NCBI GenBank assembly: GCA_020442095.1
Contig: JAGRKY010000242.1
Span: forward strand, 2,480-10,317
Length of the DNA: 7,838 nt
DNA from: Bauldia sp.
Lineage (GTDB): Bacteria > Pseudomonadota > Alphaproteobacteria > Rhizobiales > Kaistiaceae
Direction: 5' to 3'
Under the pieces are notes generated by a model. The model saw only the letters and a program-made list of their open reading frames with translations, made no database searches and was not told the origin of the DNA. Each line of letters starts with the position of its first letter. The stretch's first letter is position 1. The position numbers were made by a program, and so were the translations under genes. This document shows, in pieces, positions 1-5,312 of this stretch.

Positions 1-406
1 TGTCGGTGGCGAAGGTCGCATCGGCCGCGTCGATCGGGTCGAGCGGCGTGTCGAGGGCGATGACCAGCACGCCGGCTTCGCGCGCCTTCTGGATCGTCGG
101 GACGATCGCCTTGGTGTCGCTCGGCGTGATCAGGATGCCCTTGGCGCCGGCCGAGATCAGGTTCTCGACCGCGGCGACCTGGGTGTCGTTGTCGCCGTCA
201 TACTTGCCGGCGAAAGCCTGGAACTCGACACCGAGCTCGTCGGCCTTGGCCTGGGCGCCTTCGCGCATCTTGACGAAGAAGGGGTTGTTGTCGGTCTTGG
301 TGATCAGGCCGACCAGGACGTCCTCGGCGCTCGCCGAACCGATGCCGGCGACAAGGGCCAGCGCGACGCCCGCCGCCGTCCATTTCAGGCTTTTCAAGCT
401 TTTCAT
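1..406 (-). CDS. frcB: Sugar ABC transporter substrate-binding protein, FrcB-like (N-terminal 135 residues, cut by window edge)
   Basis: Periplasmic binding protein that would capture a sugar, probably fructose or a similar monosaccharide, and hand it to an ABC permease. Seen: a signal peptide at about residues 1-27 (Lys at 2, 5 and 8, an Ala/Val/Leu core, an ASA cleavage-type end), then a type 1 periplasmic-binding fold start. The stretch [18 protein letters not shown] (34-51) and IALDTPLDP (116-124) closely match FrcB-type fructose-binding proteins as I recall them. The ATG is set by GGAGG eight bases upstream. The gene continues beyond base 1, where a permease and ATPase would be expected. 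It lies downstream of a ROK regulator on the same strand, as in rhizobial frcRBCAK loci. The sugar-binding family call is secure; fructose as ligand is inferred from similarity and gene order. Confidence 0.85.
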   Translation of the reverse strand, partial: MKSLKSLKWTAAGVALALVAGIGSASAEDVLVGLITKTDNNPFFVKMREGAQAKADELGVEFQAFAGKYDGDNDTQVAAVENLISAGAKGILITPSDTKAIVPTIQKAREAGVLVIALDTPLDPIDAADATFATD

Positions 407-485
407 TTCCGGTTCCTCCCAGAAAAAGGGTTTTCCAACCACCGGCGCGCGGCGGTAACGCCCCGCACCATTGGCACTTTTCGTT

Positions 486-526
486 GCTCGCGAGGGTCCT
501 CCCAAGGCAAACCGCGAGCGTTTGCC
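486..526 (-). repeat. Interlocking inverted repeats in the frcB leader (possible pseudoknot or operator)
   Basis: Two perfect inverted repeats share bases. Arms GGCAAAC (506-512) and GTTTGCC (520-526) enclose a 7-base loop CGCGAGC (513-519). That whole loop is also a perfect complement of GCTCGCG at 486-492. In the minus-strand frcB leader a hairpin could therefore form with its entire loop able to pair with a site 20 bases downstream: an H-type pseudoknot, or two mutually exclusive stems. A GGGAGGA motif sits between the elements without a nearby start codon. As DNA, the 506-526 palindrome could instead be a repressor site. The complementarity is seen directly; any role is inferred. Confidence 0.5.
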
Positions 527-565
527 TGACTGAATGTGCCGAAGCTTCTGTCTCGAATCAAGCAG

Positions 566-597
566 ATACTGATTCAGTATTGTCTAGTTTTAGACAA
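566..597. promoter_or_regulatory. Two abutting perfect palindromes, candidate FrcR operator
   Basis: ATACTGA-T-TCAGTAT (566-580) directly abuts TTGTCTA-GTTT-TAGACAA (580-597). Both are perfect inverted repeats in an AT-rich island within GC-rich DNA. The second overlaps the stop codon of the ROK repressor gene (590-592). The pair lies about 160 bases upstream of frcB, where an operator for that gene is expected. A weak promoter-like pair on the minus strand, TTGATT (561-556) and CACATT 17 bases further on, would put the palindromes just upstream of the -35. The site is more likely an operator than a terminator, since no T run follows the hairpin on the minus strand. Confidence 0.5.
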
Positions 598-1867
598 AAC
601 TTGCCGGCCGGTCGCGGCTCGCCGTGCCGGCGGACCGGTCGGCGCCATGGCCGGGACCCGCCGCCAGCATCCGGTCGACAAGCTCCGGCGTGAGACGGGA
701 ATCGATGGTCAGCAGCGCCGCGCCGAGCAGCCCGTCATGCTCGTGCGGGCGGGCGAGGGTGATCTGGAGCTTCCGCGTCGCCAGCGGCAGGCAGCGCTGG
801 TAGACGAGCTCCTTGATGCCGGAGAGCAGGTGGTCGCGGGTCCGCGCCAGCGTCCCGCCGACGACGATGACCCGCGGGTTGAGAATCGAGACGACGTCGG
901 CGATCGCCTCGCCGATGACCTGGCCGGAGCGGCGAACCAGGGTCACCGCTTCCGGCCGGTTGAGCTCGGCCAGCGCCACCACGTCCTTCGCGTCGCGAGC
1001 CTCGATCCCCTGCGCCCGGAGGTCCCGGGCGATCGCCCAGCCCGCCGCCCGCGCCTCGACGCAGCCGCGCTTGCCGCAGCGGCAGAGCGGCCCGTCGGCC
1101 GAACCGAGCTGGATATGGCCGATGTCGCCGCTCGCCCCGTCGGCGCCCCGGTAGATGCCGCCGCCGGCGTAGAAACCCGCGCCGATGCCGGTGCCCGCCT
1201 TGACGAAGAAGAAATCGCCGACGCCGCGCCAGGCGGTGCGATGCTGGTGGAGGGCGAGCAGGTTGACGTCGTTGTCGGCGACCACCGCGACACCGAGCCG
1301 GGTGCCGAGCCAGCCGCGGATATCGAAGGCGTCCCACCCGGTCATGATCGACGGCCCGACGACATGGCCGGCGGCGAAATCGACCGGCGCCGGCAGGGAA
1401 AGGCCGATGCCGAGCACCTTCTCCTTCGGCTGCCGGATCTTCCTAAGCAGCGCCTCGGCCTGGTCGGCGATGAAACCGAGCGTCTCCACCGGTCCGCGCC
1501 TGAGGTCGAAGGCGGTTATCGTCTGGGCGATGACCGCCGGGCGGAGGTCGGTCACCCCGACCCGGACCTCGTGCTCGCCGATATCGGCGGAAAGCACCAT
1601 GCCGAAATCGGTGTTGAGCCGCAGGGCGCGGGCCGGCCGGCCGCCGCTCGGCAGGGTCTCGTCGGCCTCGGCGACAAGGCCGGCATCGAACAGATAGGCG
1701 AGCCGCTGGGAAACCGTCGCGCGTGAAAGCTGCGTCGCCTCGACAAGGCCGGCTCGCGACGAGGCCCGTCCCGACATGATCAGGGAAAGCAGGTGGCCGG
1801 TCCCGGCAAAGGGATTGCCGGCCCTGCGCCGGTCGGAATCCTGCGGCTTGTCCGGTCCCTGGCTCAC
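590..1867 (-). CDS. frcR: ROK-family transcriptional repressor, FrcR-like
   Basis: Sugar-responsive DNA-binding repressor of 425 residues, likely controlling the adjacent sugar transporter genes and possibly itself. Seen: a winged helix-turn-helix at about residues 24-66 (LLSLIMSGRAS, then TQLSRATVSQRL), a wing with the GGRPAR motif (75-80), and the ROK sugar-kinase-like domain from about residue 90 to 390. That domain shows DNDVNLLAL (198-206), AGTGIGAGFYAGGGIYRG (224-241) and the zinc-binding ROK signature with H251, C262, C264 and C269. The GTG start was chosen because the HTH needs residues upstream of the first internal ATG (1777) and no other in-frame start is closer to GGAGG. The spacing to GGAGG (12 bases) is long, so translation may be weak. 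The approximately 35-residue tail after the ROK domain is basic and uncharacterised. Family is certain; the frcR name rests on position upstream of frcB. Confidence 0.88.
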   Translation of the reverse strand: MSQGPDKPQDSDRRRAGNPFAGTGHLLSLIMSGRASSRAGLVEATQLSRATVSQRLAYLFDAGLVAEADETLPSGGRPARALRLNTDFGMVLSADIGEHEVRVGVTDLRPAVIAQTITAFDLRRGPVETLGFIADQAEALLRKIRQPKEKVLGIGLSLPAPVDFAAGHVVGPSIMTGWDAFDIRGWLGTRLGVAVVADNDVNLLALHQHRTAWRGVGDFFFVKAGTGIGAGFYAGGGIYRGADGASGDIGHIQLGSADGPLCRCGKRGCVEARAAGWAIARDLRAQGIEARDAKDVVALAELNRPEAVTLVRRSGQVIGEAIADVVSILNPRVIVVGGTLARTRDHLLSGIKELVYQRCLPLATRKLQITLARPHEHDGLLGAALLTIDSRLTPELVDRMLAAGPGHGADRSAGTASRDRPASFV

Positions 1868-2032
1868 GACGAGCGATGTCCTCCCGTTCCGGGATGGCGC
1901 GGCGGTCGCGCGGCTCCCGGCGTTCCTTAGCACAAATACCGCGGCGGTTGAGTCCGTCGCCCGCCGATCGGCTAATATGGCGCCGGCCGCCGGCCGCGCG
2001 GACCGGGCGAGCCGAACGGGAGGGTGAAGGGC
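1868..2032. promoter_or_regulatory. Divergent control region between the repressor and creatininase-like genes
   Basis: This 165-base gap must carry the promoters of both divergent genes. For the plus-strand gene, TTGAGT (1948-1953) and TAATAT (1973-1978, or CTAATA one base earlier) form a promoter-like pair with an 18-19 base spacer. For the minus strand no convincing pair was found. TTAGCACAAAT (1927-1937) resembles the TTAGACAAA half-site near 591-599 apart from one extra base, so it might be a second repressor contact, but the similarity is weak. Confidence 0.35.
2018..2024 (+). promoter_or_regulatory. Ribosome binding site deciding the start of the creatininase-like gene
   Basis: GGGAGGG lies eight bases before ATG 2033. 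An in-frame GTG at 2024 overlaps the last G of this site and could not use it, so ATG 2033 is preferred and the protein is three residues shorter than the longest open frame. Confidence 0.7.
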
Positions 2033-2956
2033 ATGCGCGACGACTATGGCGAGGCGGTATTCGACGAGGTCCGCTGGGAACGGATGTTTCCCGACCAGCT
2101 CGAGCGGCGCTTCGCCGACTGGCCGGTGCTGTACCAGACCTACGGGCTCTGCGAGCCGCACGGGCCGCAGAACGCCGTCGGGCTCGACGCGCTGAAGGCA
2201 CATGCGATCGCCTGCCTCACCGCCCGCCGGCATGGCGGCATCGTCGCCCCGCCGGACTACGGCCATATCCACGAGATCGGCGACTATGCGATCTGGGCGC
2301 TCGACATGATCGGCGAGGTCAAGCGCGACTGGCTGTCGGCGGTGCCGCCCTGGCATCATTTCAGGACGGTCTGCTGGCACCTGCGCATCGCCGACCGGCT
2401 CGGCTTCAAGGCGGTCGTGCTGATCACCGGCCATTACGGCGTCAACTATCGCGACCTCAAGACGCTGCTCGACCTCGCCCAGCCCTATGTCGGCGCCCGG
2501 CTCTATTCGCTCGCGGACTTCGAGGCCGATACCGCCGGCTTCGACGGCGACGGCAATATCCATGGCGACCATGCCGGCAGAATCGAGACGTCGCAGCTCT
2601 GGGCACTGGAGCCCGCCGCGGTCGACATCTCGCGGCTGCCGCCGAAGGACGCGCCCGGGCCGCATTTCGCCATGGGACCGGACGCCTATGAGGCGAACCG
2701 CCTCGCCGGCCAGGCGATGGTCGAGCGGCAGGTCGCCTTCCTCGCCGCCACGGCCACGGAGCTCGTCGCCGAGTTCGACCGCCTGTCGCCGACGACCCGC
2801 CTCTCCTCCTTCGCCGATGTCGAGGCGATGTGGGCGGAAGCGGTCGCGCCAACGCTGCCGGACTTCCTGTCGATGCAGCGCGACCCGCACGGTACCGGCA
2901 TCGCGGTGCCGGAAACCAGCCGCTGGGCGGTCAACTGGACGCCGCCGGCGGCGTGA
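2033..2956 (+). CDS. Creatininase-family amidohydrolase, atypical
   Basis: Predicted cytoplasmic metal-dependent amide hydrolase of 307 residues; the family includes creatinine amidohydrolase and enzymes acting on cyclic or formylated amides. Seen: the first metal-binding block GLCEPHGPQNAVGLD (38-52), with E41, H43 and D52 spaced as E34, H36 and D45 of creatininase; the block TGHYGVN (132-138) with H134; and DHAGRIETS (179-187), matching the family HAG-x-x-ETS motif. Odd points: the usual second His of HGPH is Gln (Q46), the residue before HAG is Asp where creatininase has Glu, and the central stretch (70-110) lacks the familiar S-x-E-H and FPGT pattern. The C-terminal part (about 245-307) extends beyond the motif-bearing core. 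No signal peptide is visible. The substrate is unknown. Its position divergent from a sugar repressor hints at shared control but proves nothing. Confidence 0.8.
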   Translation: MRDDYGEAVFDEVRWERMFPDQLERRFADWPVLYQTYGLCEPHGPQNAVGLDALKAHAIACLTARRHGGIVAPPDYGHIHEIGDYAIWALDMIGEVKRDWLSAVPPWHHFRTVCWHLRIADRLGFKAVVLITGHYGVNYRDLKTLLDLAQPYVGARLYSLADFEADTAGFDGDGNIHGDHAGRIETSQLWALEPAAVDISRLPPKDAPGPHFAMGPDAYEANRLAGQAMVERQVAFLAATATELVAEFDRLSPTTRLSSFADVEAMWAEAVAPTLPDFLSMQRDPHGTGIAVPETSRWAVNWTPPAA

Positions 2957-3038
2957 CCATCCGGCCCGTTGATCTGGCGCAAGGCTGCCTCTAGGTACTT
3001 GCCCGAAGTTTCGACATATCCGGAGGCCAGACGGGACG

Positions 3039-3482
3039 ATGACCAAGACCAGAGAAGACATCGAGCCGGGGGACGTTCCCCTGACGATCTCGCCCGATAC
3101 TGTGTGCTTCCTGATCGTCAAGGCGCGCGAATTCGACGTCAAGGACGCGGTCACCGAGCCCGACGCCGCCTCGAACGCGACCGACGACAAGGACCTTGCC
3201 GTCCTCGAGGACCATCCCGACGATCCGGTCCAGCAGGAGATAAGGGCGGCGATCTTCGGCCTCGATGTCGACGCGCAGATCGACCTGGTCGCCCTCGCCT
3301 GGCTCGGCCGCGGCGACTACACCGCCGACGACTGGCCGGACGTCCGCGCCGAAGCGGCGGCGGAGCACAACAACAAGACCGCGCGCTATCTCCTCGGCAT
3401 GCCGCTCCTCGGCGACTATCTCGAGGAGGGCCTGACGATGCTCGGCTATTCCTGCGAGGAAACCGAAGCCGACCATCTGTGA
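3039..3482 (+). CDS. DUF3775-type small acidic protein, function unknown
   Basis: A 147-residue, strongly acidic cytoplasmic protein of unknown function. It resembles the alphaproteobacterial DUF3775 family: ISPDTVCFLIVKAREFDVKD (17-36), a middle segment rich in Asp and Glu (40-66), and a conserved-looking second half with IDLVALAWLGRGDY (81-94), EHNNKTARYLLGMPLLGDYL (109-128) and a short tail. No membrane segment, signal peptide or catalytic motif can be recognised. The ATG has GGAGG 12 bases upstream and a weaker ACGGGA closer in. It follows the creatininase-like gene after 82 bases on the same strand, so co-transcription is possible, though the gap could hold its own promoter. Family call is from remembered motif pattern. 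Confidence 0.75.
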   Translation: MTKTREDIEPGDVPLTISPDTVCFLIVKAREFDVKDAVTEPDAASNATDDKDLAVLEDHPDDPVQQEIRAAIFGLDVDAQIDLVALAWLGRGDYTADDWPDVRAEAAAEHNNKTARYLLGMPLLGDYLEEGLTMLGYSCEETEADHL

Positions 3483-3488
3483 GGGCGG

Positions 3489-3525
3489 GTTCATGGCCGG
3501 CGCGGGTCCGCACCGGCCATGCAAC
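3489..3525. terminator. Strong hairpin between convergent genes, likely bidirectional terminator
   Basis: CATGGCCGG (3492-3500) and CCGGCCATG (3513-3521) form a perfect 9-base-pair stem. The 12-base loop holds a further GCG/CGC (or GCGG/CCGC) stem separated from the main one by a C-A mismatch, and GTT (3489-3491) pairs with AAC (3523-3525) across one bulged C. It lies seven bases after the DUF3775-type stop and 22 bases beyond the SDR stop, so it can serve both. Neither strand has a clear T run after the stem, so it may act as an mRNA 3'-end stabiliser or a factor-assisted terminator. Confidence 0.55.
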
Positions 3526-3547
3526 TACGATCTTGTGTCTGGCGCCC

Positions 3548-4294
3548 CTAGTGGACGCCGCCCGAAGCGTGAAGGCGCTCCCCGGTCAGCCAGCCCGATT
3601 CATCGGAAGCGAGGAAGACGACGCTCGGCACGATCTCCTCGGGTTGGCCCAGTCGACCGCCAAGCGGCACGGCGGAGATCAGGCCCTTGCCGAAGTCGGT
3701 TTCCCGCATCATGGCCGTCTGGTCGGTATCGGTGTAGCCCGGCGCCACCGTGTTGACGCGGATGTTGCGGCCGCCGAGTTCCTTGGCAAGCGCCAGGCTC
3801 AGCGTGTCGATCGCGGCCTTGCTGGCCGAATAGAAGCTCGTCATCGGTACCGGATTCTGGCTTGAGATCGTGCTGATGTTGACGATCGACCCGCCGGTCT
3901 CGGGGAATGTGCGGATGGCAGCCTTCGACGTGTTGATCGTGCCGAGGACATTGGCGTCGAAGATCGTCCGGTAGTCGGCCTCCGAATAGCCCTCGAAGCT
4001 GTTGAAGGCGCCGACAGCCGCATTGTTTACGAGCACGTTCGGCGCGCCGAACGCGGACTTCGCGGCCTCGAACAGCCCTTCGACCTCGCCGGCCTTCGAC
4101 ACGTCGGCCTGAACCGCGATCGCCTTGCCGCCCATGGCGGTAATGGCGGCCACCGTCTCCTCCGCCGCCGTCTTGCTGTTGGCGTAGTTGACGACAACCG
4201 AGGCGCCTTCCGCGGCAAGACCCTTCGCAATTGCCGCGCCGATGCCCTTGCCCGCCCCGGTCACGATCGCGACCTTGCCCTTCAATCTGTTCAT
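3548..4294 (-). CDS. Short-chain dehydrogenase/reductase (SDR), FabG/glucose dehydrogenase-like
   Basis: NAD(P)H-dependent oxidoreductase of 248 residues, the standard length for a classical SDR. Seen: the nucleotide-binding TGAGKGIG (12-19), VNNAAV (89-94), the structural Asn in DANVLG (N115), the catalytic pair Y155 and K159 in SFYSASK, the APGYTDTD segment (184-191) and the C-terminal LTGERLHASGG (236-246). N36 at the end of the second strand, where an acidic residue would favour NAD, hints at NADP use. The catalytic serine position, 13 residues before Y155, appears to be Thr (T142). The start is well supported: AGGAGG lies five bases upstream of the ATG. It is divergent from a LysR gene, which probably regulates it. 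Such pairs often concern quinone, aldehyde or xenobiotic reduction, but the substrate cannot be read from the sequence. Confidence 0.9.
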   Translation of the reverse strand: MNRLKGKVAIVTGAGKGIGAAIAKGLAAEGASVVVNYANSKTAAEETVAAITAMGGKAIAVQADVSKAGEVEGLFEAAKSAFGAPNVLVNNAAVGAFNSFEGYSEADYRTIFDANVLGTINTSKAAIRTFPETGGSIVNISTISSQNPVPMTSFYSASKAAIDTLSLALAKELGGRNIRVNTVAPGYTDTDQTAMMRETDFGKGLISAVPLGGRLGQPEEIVPSVVFLASDESGWLTGERLHASGGVH

Positions 4295-4391
4295 CTCAAC
4301 CTCCTGGGTGTGTGGAAGGCTGAGACTTAATTATTCCATTTGCAGCCGCTACGGCGCATGATGCCATATCGCTTATGACCATGAGGAATAG
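4295..4391. promoter_or_regulatory. Shared LysR/SDR divergent control region
   Basis: These 97 bases separate the SDR and LysR start codons, the usual place for a LysR-type binding site and overlapping promoters. An inverted repeat GCCG-CTA-CGGC (4345-4355) is flanked by TGC (4341-4343) and GCA (4356-4358), giving an imperfect dyad. AT-rich TTAATTATT (4328-4336) could be the -10 zone of the SDR gene on the minus strand. No clean T-N11-A box inside a larger dyad stands out. GAGG (4383-4386), five bases before ATG 4392, is the LysR ribosome binding site. Confidence 0.4.
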
Positions 4392-5279
4392 ATGGATCGG
4401 CTCGCGGCGATGCGGACCCTGGTGCAGGTGATCGACGCCGGGTCCTTCTCCGGCGCAGCCCGGCATCTGCGGGTCGGGCAGCCCGCCATCTCCAAGACGA
4501 TCAACCGCCTCGAGGCCGAGCTGGGCGTTCGCCTTATCGCCCGCACCACGCGCGGCCTCTCCGCCACCGATGCCGGGCAGCGCTTCTATGAACGCGCCGT
4601 ACGCGCCATCGAGGAGGCCGATGAAGCCGAGATCGCCGCCCGCAATGCCGACACCGGCCTGAGCGGCCGCTTGCGCGTGTCGATGCCGGTCACTTTCGGC
4701 CGCATGCACGTGATCCCGCTTATGCCCGATTTTCTGGCGCTGCATCCCGCGCTCCAGCTCGATCTGGTCATGGACGACCAGACCACCGATCTCGTCGAGG
4801 AAGGTGTCGACCTGGCGCTCCGCCTCGGCCCGCAGCCCGATTCCTCCCTCGCCGGCCGCACGATCGCCAGCAGACGAAGAGTGGTCGTCGGCACGCCCGC
4901 CTACTTCGCCCTGTCCGGCACGCCGGAGCACCCGAGCGACCTCGAGCGGCACGAGGCGATCGTGTTGTCGATCGAACGTGGCCCGCTCGCATGGACCTTC
5001 GCGCGCCGCGCGGAAAGCGTGCGCATCGCTCCGTCCGGCCGCGTGCGGGTCTCCGCGGCAGAGGGCGTGCGCGCCGCCGTGCTGGCAGGCCTTGGCTACA
5101 CGATCGGCTCGGAATGGGGCTTCGGCCGGGATCTCGCCGAGGGACGGGTGCGTGAGGTGCTGACCGCCTGGTCGCTGCCGCCTGTCGATCTCTGGGCGCT
5201 GTATCCGGGCGGGCGGCAGGCGAGCGCCCGCGCCCGCGCCTTCGTTGCATTCGTCGCCGGGCGCCTGAGGAAGGAATAG
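4392..5279 (+). CDS. LysR-family transcriptional regulator
   Basis: Regulator of 295 residues with the canonical LysR layout: an N-terminal winged helix-turn-helix (1-60; GSFSGAARHLRVGQPAISKTI at its core, followed by LEAELGVRLIARTTRGLSATDAG), a linker helix (about 62-88), and a substrate-binding effector domain from the SGRLRVSMP strand at residue 91 to the end. It resembles the CrgA-type branch in length and in the GLSGRLRV entry to the effector domain. The gene diverges from the SDR gene across 97 bases, so autoregulation and control of the SDR gene are the likely role, probably with a small substrate-like ligand as inducer. It converges with the metallopeptidase gene, with only 33 bases between the stops. 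Family is certain; target and ligand are inference. Confidence 0.92.
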   Translation: MDRLAAMRTLVQVIDAGSFSGAARHLRVGQPAISKTINRLEAELGVRLIARTTRGLSATDAGQRFYERAVRAIEEADEAEIAARNADTGLSGRLRVSMPVTFGRMHVIPLMPDFLALHPALQLDLVMDDQTTDLVEEGVDLALRLGPQPDSSLAGRTIASRRRVVVGTPAYFALSGTPEHPSDLERHEAIVLSIERGPLAWTFARRAESVRIAPSGRVRVSAAEGVRAAVLAGLGYTIGSEWGFGRDLAEGRVREVLTAWSLPPVDLWALYPGGRQASARARAFVAFVAGRLRKE

Positions 5280-5312
5280 CCCGGAAGGCCGCGCACGCCC
5301 CCGGCCCGCCGC

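Noticed and set aside
420..450. Leader attenuator for frcB formed by GC-rich pairing followed by a T run on the minus strand
   Set aside because: The six-pair stem needs a G-U pair and the T run (CTTTTTC) starts about 10 bases after it, just before the ribosome binding site, so it does not have terminator geometry.
590..3190. One 866-codon open frame on the minus strand
   Set aside because: Only the downstream part (590-1867) encodes a recognisable protein. The upstream part runs antisense to the creatininase-like gene, is low in complexity and rich in Arg/Asp/Glu, and is a GC-rich frame shadow.
3841..3871. Catalytic serine of the SDR lost by frameshift or error
   Set aside because: The frame is continuous on both sides with all other SDR motifs intact, so Thr is a substitution, not a broken gene.
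5287..5306. GGCCG/CGGCC inverted repeat between the LysR and metallopeptidase stops as a terminator
   Set aside because: The stem is only five pairs with a 10-base loop and no T run on either strand; common by chance at this GC content.
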